Positions 27,751-37,336 of a stretch of DNA of 64,000 bases are shown here, piece after piece (the stretch's first letter is position 1; each line of letters begins with the position of its first letter). A program made the position numbers and the translations under genes. A model generated the notes under the pieces. That model made no database searches. It was not told the origin of the DNA and worked only from the letters and a program-made list of their open reading frames with translations. Where the stretch lies: positions 657,727-721,726 of the forward strand of contig NZ_FOVR01000001.1 of the NCBI RefSeq assembly GCF_900115225.1, in the 5' to 3' direction. This DNA comes from Cohaesibacter marisflavi. GTDB taxonomy: Bacteria > Pseudomonadota > Alphaproteobacteria > Rhizobiales > Cohaesibacteraceae.

Positions 27751-28110
27751 TTTCGGTCCTTGTTTGCAGTTCCGATAACGGGTGGCCCACCCGCTTCCAA
27801 AATATGGATGTCTGATTGCATCAATTGGGAGAGCTGTCTTTGATCGGTGTCACCCTGATGCAAAGGAAATTCCGCAAATCAATGAGTGCAGGGCTTGAGG
27901 GCAAATTTCAAGTCCTTCTTATGGCAAATCCTGCGTCAAATTTTGTGCAGATCTTTCCACACAAGACCGTGTCCGACCTGTGGCAAATTGTTTTCTTGAA
28001 AAATTCGAATATAAGAAATAAATAATATACTAGATTTCCATGACGCGGATTCCCAACCGGTCCAAATCGCATTTTATGATCATTTCCAATTTAATCAGTG
28101 AGGAAAGAGA
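27751..28110. promoter_or_regulatory. 360-base divergent promoter region, fumarase class I / DsrE gene
   Basis: No credible gene. The right part is strongly A/T-rich; TTGAAA (27996-28001) with TAAATA (28019-28024) at 17-base spacing is a possible promoter for the DsrE gene. The left part should hold the class I fumarase promoter, but no convincing element or FNR/IscR-like site was recognised by eye. Confidence 0.4.
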
Positions 28111-28485
28111 ATGGCCAAGCAAACAGATTACGTCAGCACGCTCTTCAATAACGCAGACGACCCCAACAAAATCACGGTGGCTTATACCATGGGCGTGCAG
28201 GCCCTTGCTCAAGGTCATAGCGCTACCATCATGCTGATGGTGGATGCCGTGCATCTGGCCAAGAAGGGGGCTCTTGAAGGCATCGATATCGGTGCGCCGT
28301 TCCAGCCAGCACAGCCCCTGCAGGAAGCGTTTCTCAAAGAGGGTGGGCAAATTCTGGTCTGCAAGGCCTGTATGGTTCACAACGGCGTCTCCGAGGATGA
28401 GATCGACGAACGCATGCAGGTAATAACGGCAGAAGAAGTGGTTCCCATGCTGATGGGTGCAAAGGGAAGCCTGCAGCTCACTTGA
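28111..28485 (+). CDS. DsrE/DsrF-family protein
   Basis: A 124-residue protein of the DsrE-like fold: ITVAYTMGVQALAQGHSATIMLMVDAVHLAKKG followed by GIDIGAPFQPAQPLQEAFLKEGG and LVCKACMVHNGV. Cys84 and Cys87 form a CxxC in the position where DsrE-family proteins carry reactive persulfide cysteines. Family members act in sulfur relay or are peroxiredoxin-like scaffolds; a sulfur-transfer role is possible but no sulfur-oxidation genes are nearby. RBS AGGAAAG precedes the ATG. Own terminator follows. Confidence 0.82.
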   Translation: MAKQTDYVSTLFNNADDPNKITVAYTMGVQALAQGHSATIMLMVDAVHLAKKGALEGIDIGAPFQPAQPLQEAFLKEGGQILVCKACMVHNGVSEDEIDERMQVITAEEVVPMLMGAKGSLQLT

Positions 28486-28519
28486 TGCAACCATCGCAAT
28501 AATTTTGACTGTCTTTTAA

Positions 28520-28552
28520 AGAAGGCCATCTCCCTTGAGATGGCCTTTATCT
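28520..28552 (+). terminator. Terminator after the DsrE-family gene
   Basis: AAGGCCATCTC (28522-28532) pairs perfectly with GAGATGGCCTT (28537-28547) around a four-base loop, followed by TTATCTGTTT. 34 bases beyond the gene's stop. Confidence 0.8.
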
Positions 28553-28733
28553 GTTTAGTCAGCACCGCAATTGGGAGTTCAGACACTTGACGTTACGCTC
28601 ATCAACCACAAATGTAGGACAGGGACCGCACTCTTTTGACTGGACCGCCTGAATGGGTCGAAAGACAACCAACTGGCCTCACTTCTTGAAGCCATTTTAC
28701 AATCATGTCCAATATTAAGGACGGGAGAGAATT

Positions 28734-30125
28734 ATGAGCAATGTGCGCGTGGAAACCGATTCATTTGGCCCACTCGAAGTCCCTTCAGATAAATATTATG
28801 GAGCGCAAACCGCGCGTTCCCTGATCAACTTTCCGATCGGCGAAGAAACCATGCCAGCGCCCATCGTGCGCGCTCTTGGTATTATCAAGCTTTCGGCAGC
28901 TCGAGCCAATCTCGCACTCGACAACATGGAACCCAAAATAGGGAGCGCCATCATCAGTGCCGCTGAAGAAGTGGCCGAGGGCAAATTGAACGATCACTTC
29001 CCGCTGTCCGTATGGCAAACAGGCTCGGGCACTCAATCCAACATGAATGCCAATGAAGTGATCTCCAACCGCGCCATTGAAATTCTGGGTGGAGAACTGG
29101 GCTCGAAAACGCCTGTACATCCCAACGACCACTGCAACCGAAGCCAATCATCCAACGATACGTTCCCCACGGCGATGCATATTGCGACCGCTGAGGAAAT
29201 CAGCAACAGCCTGATACCGGCTCTGGAAAAGCTCCACGCAGCATTGGCCGAGAAATCCGATGCCTTCAAGGACATTATCAAAATTGGGCGAACCCATTTG
29301 CAAGACGCAACGCCCCTTACGCTCGGGCAGGAATTCTCCGGCTATTCGGCGATGGTGGAAAATGGCATTCGCCGGGTTTCCAGCGCCTTGCCAGCGCTTT
29401 ACGCTCTCGCCCAAGGGGGCACAGCCGTTGGCACTGGGCTGAATGCCAAAATTGGTTTTGCGGAGAAGTTTGCAGAAGAAGTCGCTAATTTTACCGGGCT
29501 TCCCTTTGTCACCGCACCAAACAAGTTTGAAGCATTGGCCACCCATGACGCCATGGTGGAAGCTCACGCCATGCTGAACACGCTCGCTGCCAGCCTGTTC
29601 AAGATTGCGAGTGATATTCGACTGCTTGGTTCTGGTCCAAGGTCAGGTCTGGGCGAGATATCCCTGCCGGAAAATGAGCCGGGGTCATCCATCATGCCAG
29701 GCAAAGTCAACCCGACCCAGTGTGAGGCTATGACCATGGTTTGTACTCAGGTGATGGGGAACAACGCCGCCGTCGCAATGGCTGGCTCGCAGGGGCATTT
29801 TGAGCTAAACGTTTTCAAACCGATCATCGCCTACAACACAATCCAGTCGATCCGGTTGCTTGCCGACGCGGCCCATAGTTTCACTGACAAATGTGTGGTC
29901 GGGATCACTGCGAATGAAGACCAGATCGGCGCTTTAATGCAGCGGTCCTTGATGCTTGTAACTGCACTTGCCCCCCATATCGGCTATGATAACGCCACCA
30001 AGATCGCCAAAACGGCGCATAAGAATGGCACGACCCTCAAGGAGGAGGCTGTGAATCTGGGCTTTGTTTCAGAAGACGATTATGACAAATGGGTGCGTCC
30101 TGAAAAGATGATCGCACCGCAATAA
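28734..30125 (+). CDS. fumC: Class II fumarate hydratase
   Basis: A 463-residue iron-independent homotetrameric fumarase of the aspartase/fumarase superfamily. Conserved regions are all present: [23 protein letters not shown] (region with substrate contacts), [43 protein letters not shown], and the mobile-loop signature [16 protein letters not shown]. The start has GGGAGAG upstream. Full length. Class II enzymes are oxygen-stable and often induced when iron is scarce or under oxidative stress; here a strong terminator follows and the class I gene lies close by. Confidence 0.96.
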   Translation: MSNVRVETDSFGPLEVPSDKYYGAQTARSLINFPIGEETMPAPIVRALGIIKLSAARANLALDNMEPKIGSAIISAAEEVAEGKLNDHFPLSVWQTGSGTQSNMNANEVISNRAIEILGGELGSKTPVHPNDHCNRSQSSNDTFPTAMHIATAEEISNSLIPALEKLHAALAEKSDAFKDIIKIGRTHLQDATPLTLGQEFSGYSAMVENGIRRVSSALPALYALAQGGTAVGTGLNAKIGFAEKFAEEVANFTGLPFVTAPNKFEALATHDAMVEAHAMLNTLAASLFKIASDIRLLGSGPRSGLGEISLPENEPGSSIMPGKVNPTQCEAMTMVCTQVMGNNAAVAMAGSQGHFELNVFKPIIAYNTIQSIRLLADAAHSFTDKCVVGITANEDQIGALMQRSLMLVTALAPHIGYDNATKIAKTAHKNGTTLKEEAVNLGFVSEDDYDKWVRPEKMIAPQ

Positions 30126-30200
30126 GTGCGTTAAGAGCCCTAAAGGCATGTGGAAACTCGTCTCCGTTTCCTCTGCAATATGCTGAAAAATCAATCAAAC

Positions 30201-30248
30201 TCCCGATATTTGTGCAGTCGGTCGCTGAACCGACTGCTTTTATCGGGA
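30201..30248 (+). terminator. Terminator after fumC
   Basis: GCAGTCGGT (30214-30222) pairs with ACCGACTGC (30229-30237), loop CGCTGA, followed by TTTTAT. An outer pair TCCCGATA (30201-30208) / TATCGGGA (30241-30248) can also close over the whole structure, an unusual two-layered stem. Confidence 0.75.
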
Positions 30249-30399
30249 GGAGTTGGCCGGGCTTGGCCCTAATTGGATATTTTATGTCATTTTTGCTCGA
30301 CCAGATCGAAACTCTCATGATAGCGTTTTGAAAAGAGACCTATTCAGAAAACGGCCAATCCATGAAAATGCGCCGTAACCTCGATTTGGAACCAGCCAA

Positions 30400-31050
30400 A
30401 TGGCTCGAATAGAAAGACGAACCACAACCAGCATTGTGGCTGACGAACTCAGAAACCGCATACTTAATGGCGACATCAAAGAGGGTGCCCAGGTCCGACA
30501 GGAAGCTGTGGCGCATGAATTGGGTGTCAGCCGTATTCCCGTGCGCGAAGCACTCAGGCTGCTTGAGGCCGAAGGGCTTATAACGCTTGTCTCCCACAAG
30601 GGAGCTGAGGTGACGCGGCTTGAACCTTCCGAGATTGAGGAATTGTTTGAGATCAGAACCATGCTTGAAGTGTGGCTGTTCGAGCATTCGATCCCCGCGA
30701 TCACCCAGGAAGACTTTGCCGAGGCGCAAGAGGCACTTGATGCCATGCGTCATGCGCCTGTCAAGGAGTGGGGGCCGCTCAATTGGCAGTTTCACAGTTC
30801 CCTTTACAGGGCCGCCAACAAGCCCACCACGCTCAAGCTTCTTAAGCGCGTGCATGACAATGCTGATCGATATGTACGCCTTCAGCTAACGCTCTCAAAG
30901 GATGCTCAGGAGCGGGCGCATCAACAGCACCAAGCTATGATAGATGCTGCCCACATGAAAGACACCTATCTTGCTGGCCGATTGTTGTCCGATCACATAA
31001 ACAATGTGAAGGGACAGATCATTGCCACGGTTGCGGCTATGCGGGAGTAG
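30400..31050 (+). CDS. GntR-family transcriptional regulator, FCD subfamily
   Basis: A 216-residue regulator with an N-terminal GntR winged helix (RNRILNGDIKEGAQVRQEAVAHELGVSRIPVREALRLLEAEGL, residues ~19-62) and an all-helical FCD effector domain (~80-205; ELFEIRTMLEVWLFEHSIP, NWQFHSSLYRAA, HQAMIDAAHMKD). His residues in the FCD domain fit a metal-assisted carboxylate ligand site. FCD members usually control use of organic or sugar acids; no obvious target operon is adjacent (fumC upstream, gph downstream on the other strand). Confidence 0.9.
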   Translation: MARIERRTTTSIVADELRNRILNGDIKEGAQVRQEAVAHELGVSRIPVREALRLLEAEGLITLVSHKGAEVTRLEPSEIEELFEIRTMLEVWLFEHSIPAITQEDFAEAQEALDAMRHAPVKEWGPLNWQFHSSLYRAANKPTTLKLLKRVHDNADRYVRLQLTLSKDAQERAHQQHQAMIDAAHMKDTYLAGRLLSDHINNVKGQIIATVAAMRE

Positions 31051-31079
31051 GAGAAGGCGATCCGGTCAACCAGACGCTC

Positions 31080-31757
31080 TTAATGAGACAAGTCCCGCAA
31101 AGCCTGCGGGATTTGGGAAAAGGCGTCCAGCACCAGATCTGCTCCCAGCTCGTCTGACGGGATTGCCGTGTAGCCATAGCGCATGACTATGACAGGGATT
31201 CCTGCCGCGCGCGCTGATTCCACATCTGCCATGCTATCACCAATCAGGATGGATTCCTCGGTAATGCCTCCAGCGCGGTTGATGGCAGAAAAAATGTGAT
31301 CGGGATGCGGTTTCTTGTTGGGCACGGTGTCAGAGCCACAAATGGAACTGAAATAGTGGGAAACTCCGATCTGTTCCAGCAGATCCAAAGACAGATTTTC
31401 GGTTTTGTTGGTGCACACGCTCATGCGTATGCCATTGCTCTTGAAGTCTTCCAGCACAGTGTCAACGCCGGGAAAAAGGGTGCTGTTCTTGCAGATATTC
31501 TCGCTGTAATGGGCAAGGAACTGTGCATGCGCCAAATCCAGAGCGTCCTCTGAGAGCGTCTTTCCATAATGGGCAAAGCTGCGTTCGATGGTAATCCTTG
31601 CGCCAAAACCAACGGTGTTCCTTACCTTTTGAACAGAGAAGGGCGCCAGATTATGCTGGGAAAGAACATGATTGAGGGCTCCCGTGAGATCAGGAGCCGT
31701 GTCGACAAGTGTCCCATCGAGATCAAACAAAACGCAGGAAAAACGGCTATCAGTCAT
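31080..31757 (-). CDS. gph: Phosphoglycolate phosphatase (HAD superfamily)
   Basis: A 225-residue HAD hydrolase of the Gph/CbbZ type. Motif I is VLFDLDGTLVDTAPDL (nucleophile Asp and Asp+2), motif II is SVCTNKT, motif III Lys lies in NKKPHPDHIF, and motif IV is LIGDSMADVESARAAG. It dephosphorylates 2-phosphoglycolate, a by-product of DNA repair or of Rubisco oxygenation; no Calvin-cycle genes are present, so a housekeeping role is more likely. Divergent from rpiA. HAD substrate assignment by sequence is never fully certain. Confidence 0.85.
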   Translation of the reverse strand: MTDSRFSCVLFDLDGTLVDTAPDLTGALNHVLSQHNLAPFSVQKVRNTVGFGARITIERSFAHYGKTLSEDALDLAHAQFLAHYSENICKNSTLFPGVDTVLEDFKSNGIRMSVCTNKTENLSLDLLEQIGVSHYFSSICGSDTVPNKKPHPDHIFSAINRAGGITEESILIGDSMADVESARAAGIPVIVMRYGYTAIPSDELGADLVLDAFSQIPQALRDLSH

Positions 31758-32078
31758 TATCTATCTTTCGTACAACAGGTTGACGTCGGCGGCCGGATAT
31801 TCCGCCTTAATTTCAAGTGACATATTGGATCTGTCGGATCGAATCAAATAGTCAAAAAATGCGAGCGAGACTAGAATAGACTTCAAATCCCTTCCATGAC
31901 ATAGCTGCAAGCCCCTTTGGGGCACTTGGCGTGATGCTGGCGGCATGATATGAGCGGGGCAGGGTAAAATATTCATTGGGCAGGGCCACTTGCTCAACTA
32001 CCCCGGGTGGAGCCAAGCCGCTGTTTGGGAGATTTATGGCAGTGGGCCCGATTACCTTAGAGATAAGACAGTAAAATC
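31758..32078. other. 321-base divergent intergenic region between gph and rpiA
   Basis: No credible gene. It contains a compact hairpin CAAGCCCC-TTT-GGGGC with CTTG closing across a bulged A (31908-31927), with no T-run on either side, and a G/C-rich stretch (31975-32055) just upstream of rpiA. Promoters for both genes should lie here; I cannot name their elements with confidence. Confidence 0.4.
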
Positions 32079-32777
32079 ATGAGTGAACAGCTGAAAAGAC
32101 AGGCAGCGGCTGCTGCATTGGAATTTGTTGAAGATGGCATGAAGCTTGGTATCGGTACCGGCTCGACCGCTCTTCACTTTGTTGAGCTTTTGGGGGAGAA
32201 AGTGGCTGCCGGTATGAAAATCATCGGAGTGCCCACATCTGAACGCACCGCTGAATTGTGCAAGAAAAACGGCGTACCACTCACCACGCTGGAAGAAACC
32301 CCGCAGCTAGATCTTACGGTTGATGGCGCCGATGAAATCGACCCGAAGATGCGCCTCATCAAAGGCGGCGGCGGAGCTCTCCTGCGTGAGAAGATCGTTG
32401 CTTCGGCTTCCAAAAACATGATCGTCATCGCCGACAAAACCAAGATTGTCGATGCGCTTGGCGTCTTTCCGCTGCCTATCGAAGTCATGCCATTCGGGCT
32501 TGGTTCTACCATGATTGCGCTGGAAGATGTCTGTAAGCGGTTTGGCATGCAGGGCTCACTGACCCAGCGGAAAGCCGCAGACGGCACGAATTTCGTCACA
32601 GATGGTCAGCATTTCATTATTGATGCAACATTTGGCCGTATTTCCGATGTAGAGGGACTGGACACGGCATTGCGTGCGATCCCGGGTGTGGTAGAAACCG
32701 GATTGTTCGTTGGTATAGCCTCTAAAGCAGTTGTTGCTGGCGAAGACGGTGTGTCGATCATAGACCCCGTTAGTTAA
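32079..32777 (+). CDS. rpiA: Ribose-5-phosphate isomerase A
   Basis: A 232-residue isomerase interconverting ribose 5-phosphate and ribulose 5-phosphate in the pentose phosphate pathway. Phosphate-binding [11 protein letters not shown] (24-34), the active-site stretch [28 protein letters not shown] and VLPFGLGST-like [10 protein letters not shown] are diagnostic. Length is normal. First of the co-oriented rpiA - DUF2059 - gor series seen in many Rhizobiales. Confidence 0.96.
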   Translation: MSEQLKRQAAAAALEFVEDGMKLGIGTGSTALHFVELLGEKVAAGMKIIGVPTSERTAELCKKNGVPLTTLEETPQLDLTVDGADEIDPKMRLIKGGGGALLREKIVASASKNMIVIADKTKIVDALGVFPLPIEVMPFGLGSTMIALEDVCKRFGMQGSLTQRKAADGTNFVTDGQHFIIDATFGRISDVEGLDTALRAIPGVVETGLFVGIASKAVVAGEDGVSIIDPVS

Positions 32778-32824
32778 AGCACACGAATTTGATTATCATA
32801 GGATTTTCGCAAAAGGACTGAAAC

Positions 32825-33373
32825 ATGAAAAAAACTGCCCTTGCTACCATGCTCTCTGCTGCTGTGATTTGCGCAGGCATGTCTGCTTCGGCTTTCGCCC
32901 AGGATGCCAACGCGCAGGCTGAAAGCACAACGGAACAGTCAACACAGGTGGTTGATACCCATATGCAGGCCGCAATCGACGTCGTCGAACAGACCGGTAC
33001 AGTTCCTCCGTTCGAAGACACCCTGAAGCAAATCGTGCTGAATTCCAAACGTTGGCTGATCCGCGAAAATCCGTCTGCTGAAAAGGACGTCATTGCAACG
33101 GTCGACGAGATTTCCAAGCAGTATGAAGATCAACGCCCTCAATTGGTGCGGTCCATCGCTGTTGCATGGACACGTTATTTGAAAGAAGACGAACTGAATG
33201 AAGTTCTGGCCTTCTTTAAAACGCCAGCTGGACAGAAATTTGCGAACTATCAGCCACGTATTCTCGGTGAATCCGTACGCGGTGTTCAGGAATTTTCGGC
33301 AATCCTGACGAATATTATCGTCAAATCTGCCAAGGAAGAACTGAACAAGAAAGGCTATAAATTCTCCGAATAG
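32825..33373 (+). CDS. Exported DUF2059-family protein
   Basis: A 182-residue protein with signal peptide (residues 1-25, cleavage near AFA-QDA), a Gln/Thr-rich linker (~26-45) and a helical DUF2059 domain (~50-175; RYLKEDELNEVLAFFKTPAGQKF is the recognisable core). Function of the family is unknown; members are periplasmic and conserved beside rpiA and gor. It starts 47 bases after rpiA and ends in a good terminator, so it may share the rpiA promoter. Confidence 0.85.
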   Translation: MKKTALATMLSAAVICAGMSASAFAQDANAQAESTTEQSTQVVDTHMQAAIDVVEQTGTVPPFEDTLKQIVLNSKRWLIRENPSAEKDVIATVDEISKQYEDQRPQLVRSIAVAWTRYLKEDELNEVLAFFKTPAGQKFANYQPRILGESVRGVQEFSAILTNIIVKSAKEELNKKGYKFSE

Positions 33374-33401
33374 GATGTTCGGAAATTCGGCCCTTGAAAT
33401 C

Positions 33402-33437
33402 AAAAGGTGCAAATCCGTTGGGTTTGCGCCTTTTTTG
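33402..33437 (+). terminator. Terminator after the DUF2059 gene
   Basis: GGTGCAAATC (33406-33415) pairs with GGTTTGCGCC (33421-33430), with G-T pairs, followed by six T residues. It separates rpiA-DUF2059 from gor. Confidence 0.8.
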
Positions 33438-33654
33438 TTTTCTCTCGCATCGCGAGGGGACGGCGATGGCATCACGCATGATCAACATTTTTTTGATGCG
33501 GTGAAATGCGAATTATTTTCAAATTCACTCTTTCAATCTTGGCGTGTCTGCTTATCTTCAAAACCAGATGACTATATCGCACCGGGTAGAGAAAAGCTGC
33601 CACCCATATCCGCACCAAACGCGCAGGGTGGCCATTTTGTTATGAGGCATGGAA

Positions 33655-35028
33655 ATGAGTGAATTTGATTATGATCTGTTTGTGATTGGGGCGGGCTCCG
33701 GTGGCGTACGTGCCGCCCGTATGGCTGCTACCTATGGTGCGAAGGTTGCGGTCGCCGAGGAATATCGGGTCGGCGGCACGTGCGTTATTCGGGGGTGTGT
33801 TCCCAAAAAACTGATGGTTTATGCGTCCAAATTCGCTCATGAATTTGAAGATGCCGCAGGCTTTGGCTGGACCGTTGGGGAAACATCCTTCGACTGGAAA
33901 ACGCTCATCGAGCGCAAGGATGCCGAGATCACGCGCCTCAATGGTCTCTATATCAAGAATCTTGAGCGCCATGATGTGGAAGTTATCCAGTCACGTGCAG
34001 AAATTCAGGCTCCGCACCGCATTTGGCTGGCTGGTGAAGAACGTCACGTGACGGCCAAATATATTCTGGTTGCAACAGGTGGTCGCCCGAATATGCCGAT
34101 GGATCTTTCTGGCGTGGAAAATCTCATCACCTCCAATGAGGTGTTCAATCTTGATAAAATGCCCGAGCGGGTTGTTGTTGTCGGTGCGGGCTATATCGCG
34201 CTTGAATTTGCCGGTATTTTTAATGGTCTCGGCGCCGAGACAACTGTACTTTACCGTGGCGAGGAAATCTTGCGCGGCTTTGATGATGACGTCCGCGCGA
34301 CCTTGCATGAAGAAATGGAAAATCGCGGCGTTCAAATTCTGACACATGACAATCTCGCTTCTGTCGAGCGCCATGATGAAGGCCTGACGGTAACAACAAC
34401 CTCCGGCCGAACCCTTCAGGCCGATCAGGTTCTTTGCGCCATCGGGCGTTCGCCTTATACCACCGGCCTTGGTCTTGAAACTGTCGGCGTAGACCTTGCC
34501 AGCAACGGTGCGGTCAAGGTTGACGAGTATAACCGGACCAACATTGATCACATCTTCGCAGTGGGGGATGTGACCGATCGGGTCAATCTCACGCCGGTGG
34601 CCATTCGCGAGGGTGCCGCTTTGGCCGAGACCCTCTTTAATGACAATCCAACCACCACGGACTACGACAATATCGCAACGGCGGTCTTCACTCAGCCAGA
34701 AATTGGCACGGTCGGTCTGACAGAAGCCGAAGCCGTGAAGGTCTATGGCAATCTGGATGTCTATGTAGCCAAATTCCGGCCCATGAAAAACACTCTTGCT
34801 GGCAATGATGAGAAAATGCTCATGAAGGTCATTGTCGCGGCCGATAGTGATAAGGTGGTTGGCTGTCACATACTTGGGCCGGATGCTGGTGAGATGTCCC
34901 AATTGCTCGGTATTGCCATCAAGATGGGCGCCACCAAGGCGGACTTCGATGCAACCGTTGCTGTCCATCCGACAGCTGCGGAAGAGCTGGTCACCATGAA
35001 AGAGCCGACCCGCCGCCTACGCAAATAA
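33655..35028 (+). CDS. gor: Glutathione-disulfide reductase
   Basis: A 457-residue FAD/NADPH flavoprotein that reduces glutathione disulfide. FAD-binding VIGAGSGGVRAAR near the N-terminus, the redox-active disulfide in GGTCVIRGCVPKKLM, NADPH-binding VVVGAGYIALEFAGI, and the interface His in VAVHPTAAEELVTM. ATG 33655 has GAGG seven bases upstream; ATG 33649 is too close to it. A GNAT gene starts one or two bases after the stop and a gamma-glutamylcyclotransferase-like gene follows, which suggests a small glutathione-related unit. Confidence 0.95.
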   Translation: MSEFDYDLFVIGAGSGGVRAARMAATYGAKVAVAEEYRVGGTCVIRGCVPKKLMVYASKFAHEFEDAAGFGWTVGETSFDWKTLIERKDAEITRLNGLYIKNLERHDVEVIQSRAEIQAPHRIWLAGEERHVTAKYILVATGGRPNMPMDLSGVENLITSNEVFNLDKMPERVVVVGAGYIALEFAGIFNGLGAETTVLYRGEEILRGFDDDVRATLHEEMENRGVQILTHDNLASVERHDEGLTVTTTSGRTLQADQVLCAIGRSPYTTGLGLETVGVDLASNGAVKVDEYNRTNIDHIFAVGDVTDRVNLTPVAIREGAALAETLFNDNPTTTDYDNIATAVFTQPEIGTVGLTEAEAVKVYGNLDVYVAKFRPMKNTLAGNDEKMLMKVIVAADSDKVVGCHILGPDAGEMSQLLGIAIKMGATKADFDATVAVHPTAAEELVTMKEPTRRLRK

Positions 35029-35029
35029 A

Positions 35030-35605
35030 GTGGCCAGCGGTGAGATGGGAAACGATAAGAAAGCGAAAGGCGCAAGTCAGGGGGAACAAGCTCTGGATGC
35101 GTTGCCGCTTTCGATAAGACCCATCTTGCCCCACGATGTCGAGGCCGCCACCCTGTGCGGCCTTGAAGCCTGGCAGAGCACCATAAGGGTGTGTCTGGAG
35201 GCTTTCTCCCACGATCAGTTTATAGCATTGCAAGAAGCCTTCCGGCTCTACCTCTGTTCTTTTGCTTCCGGTGCTGTGGAGGCCGGGGAGCGAATCATCG
35301 TCGCAGAGTTGGACGGCGCGGTCCTCGGGTTTTGTGGCTATGATAACCACAAGGGCTATCTTTCAGATCTCTGGGTGTCACCTGTCTGGCAGGGTAAAGG
35401 GGTTGCGCAGGCACTTATGGATGAGGCGCGCAGCACGATGCTAGACCAAGGGCGCCGCTTTCTCACATTGGAAGTCCTCGCCCAAAATCATCGCGCCTTT
35501 GCCTTCTACAAAAAACAGGGCTTTGTTGAAACAAAACGGCGCGTGAAATATGATCCTGTCTTGAAAAGAAGACTCATGAAAATATGGATGATGCAGAGGC
35601 TGTGA
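35030..35605 (+). CDS. GNAT-family N-acetyltransferase
   Basis: A 191-residue protein with a GNAT domain in its C-terminal two thirds: ELDGAVLGFCGYDNHKGYLSDLWVSP, the acetyl-CoA-binding QGKGVAQALMDEA, and AFAFYKKQGFVETKRR. The first ~25 residues are charged and variable. GTG at 35030 is directly after the gor stop; ATG at 35045 is an alternative start. Substrate unknown. Close coupling to gor suggests co-expression rather than a shared reaction. Confidence 0.82.
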   Translation: MASGEMGNDKKAKGASQGEQALDALPLSIRPILPHDVEAATLCGLEAWQSTIRVCLEAFSHDQFIALQEAFRLYLCSFASGAVEAGERIIVAELDGAVLGFCGYDNHKGYLSDLWVSPVWQGKGVAQALMDEARSTMLDQGRRFLTLEVLAQNHRAFAFYKKQGFVETKRRVKYDPVLKRRLMKIWMMQRL

Positions 35606-35668
35606 CTGGCGCTATGCCGCTGGGGAGCCGCCAATCCTGCTTCATTGTCCGCAATCTGGAAGAAAATC

Positions 35669-36316
35669 GTGACTTTGCAAGATGTCCTCGACAACCCCGA
35701 AGAATGGGTGGCCTATTTCGGCTATGGCTCTCTCGTCAATGACAAAACAAGAAATGCTGAAAGCTTCGGCGTTGCTGTAAGGCTGAAGGGCTATAAGCGC
35801 CACTGGTCCGTCTGGGAAGCAAGCCCGGAACGCAAGGCTCTCGGGCTGCACGGGGCCGTGGCCCTATCTGTGACGCCTTGTGCGGACGCCTATTGCGACG
35901 GGTTGCTTGTCTTTGATCGCAAAGAGCATCTCCCGCAGGTGGATCTGCGTGAAGCGCACTATACCCGCGTCCGGATCAAGACATATGATATGCAGAGTGA
36001 ACTGGCTCTGACCGATCTCGTCGATTATTACATCTATGTTGGCCAACCGGCGCTGACCAATGCATCCGATCCGAAATTCCCGATTTTGCAGTCCTACATC
36101 GATGCCGTGATGCAAGGCTTTTTCGATAAATTCGGCGAGGCAGGTATTAAAAGATTCGTTGAAGAAACCGAGGGCTGGCATATTCCGGTTCTTGCAGACC
36201 GCCATCGTCCTATCTATCCGCGCAGTGTAACATTGCAACCCGAGGAAGAAGCGATGATTGATCGCTATGTGTCTATCAGTGGTGCGCCAATGGTCGGCAT
36301 GGAGCAGATTGTCTGA
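35669..36316 (+). CDS. Gamma-glutamylcyclotransferase-like protein
   Basis: A 215-residue protein beginning with the BtrG/GGCT-fold signature YFGYGSLVNDKTRN near residue 20, followed by KGYKRHWSVW and LVFDRKEHLPQVDLREAHY, where the acidic residues of the fold's catalytic site are expected. The GTG at 35669 has GGAAGA upstream and is preferred to TTG 35645. Family members cleave gamma-glutamyl bonds, including those of glutathione or its degradation products. Position after gor fits glutathione turnover, but the large C-terminal part (~110-215) is not one I can match to ChaC. Confidence 0.7.
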   Translation: MTLQDVLDNPEEWVAYFGYGSLVNDKTRNAESFGVAVRLKGYKRHWSVWEASPERKALGLHGAVALSVTPCADAYCDGLLVFDRKEHLPQVDLREAHYTRVRIKTYDMQSELALTDLVDYYIYVGQPALTNASDPKFPILQSYIDAVMQGFFDKFGEAGIKRFVEETEGWHIPVLADRHRPIYPRSVTLQPEEEAMIDRYVSISGAPMVGMEQIV

Positions 36317-36545
36317 CTGGAAAGGGATGCGGCTCTGTCTCTAATCGAGTAATCCGGATTTTGAGGCACTGAACTTGCACAGAAAGCGTATCGTGACTTG
36401 GCGTGGCTGGAAAGGTACGTTAAAAGCTGTTTCTAAATCGGGCTTTGAAAGCTCTTTGACGATATGCACCCTTTGACGCAATTGCTTTGGTCTGGGCCAG
36501 TTTTCCAGCCGAGCGGCATTTGCCGGAAAAGAAAGGTAAAAGCCA

Positions 36546-37247
36546 GTGACGATCATCGATTCCATCCGCAAGAGCGTGGTTCCCATTCACCCTGAGGGGC
36601 ACAAGTTCATTGCGATCTTCGCCGTGGCAACGGTCATTCTTGGATGGTTCGTGTCTGCCTTGTTCTGGATCGGCCTGTTTTTGACCCTCTGGTGCTGCTA
36701 TTTCTTCCGCGATCCTGCGCGTGTGACGCCTCTCAAAAAGGGGCTCGTCATTTCCCCGGCAGATGGCATTGTTTCCGGAGTTGGCCTTGCCACACCTCCC
36801 AAGGAATTGGGGTTGAGCAACGAGCCGATGATGCGTGTTTCCGTTTTCATGAATGTGTTCAATGTCCATGTGAACCGGGCTCCCATCAAGGGCAAGGTCA
36901 TGAAGGTGGCTTACAAGCCGGGCAAGTTTCTCAATGCAGAACTCGACAAGGCCAGCGAAGACAACGAGCGTAACAGCTTGATTCTTGATACGGAATATGG
37001 TCCGGTCGGAGTGACCCAGATTGCAGGGCTTGTGGCACGTCGTATTGTTTGCTGGTCCGAGGAGGGCGAAAACCTGCCTACAGGAGAACGCTTCGGTCTT
37101 ATCCGTTTTGGCAGCCGCGTGGATGTTTATTTGCCTTCTCACATCGTGCCGATTGTTGTGGAAGGGCAAACAATGATTGCCGGTGAAACCATTCTCGCCA
37201 ATATGGAAGGCGTGCAAGAGAGCATCGGCGCCCATAGAGAGCAATAA
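36546..37247 (+). CDS. psd: Phosphatidylserine decarboxylase, short type
   Basis: A 233-residue proenzyme that forms a pyruvoyl cofactor by self-cleavage and makes phosphatidylethanolamine at the inner membrane. Membrane helices at ~22-50; conserved [26 protein letters not shown] (active-site His region) and the cleavage motif [11 protein letters not shown] with Ser190 the future pyruvoyl residue. This is the short archaeal-like type common in Rhizobiales. GTG start with AAAGG upstream. Followed by pssA, the preceding step. Confidence 0.95.
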   Translation: MTIIDSIRKSVVPIHPEGHKFIAIFAVATVILGWFVSALFWIGLFLTLWCCYFFRDPARVTPLKKGLVISPADGIVSGVGLATPPKELGLSNEPMMRVSVFMNVFNVHVNRAPIKGKVMKVAYKPGKFLNAELDKASEDNERNSLILDTEYGPVGVTQIAGLVARRIVCWSEEGENLPTGERFGLIRFGSRVDVYLPSHIVPIVVEGQTMIAGETILANMEGVQESIGAHREQ

Positions 37248-37336
37248 GGCTCGCAGACTGAATTTCTAACACGGCATGACGCTCAACAAGCCAAAGAGCA
37301 AGGTGCTCACAACAAGAGGCATAACGCGAGAAGCTA

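Noticed and set aside
33991-34968. 325-codon frame on the minus strand opposite gor
   Set aside because: Shadow of glutathione reductase; no similarity recognised.
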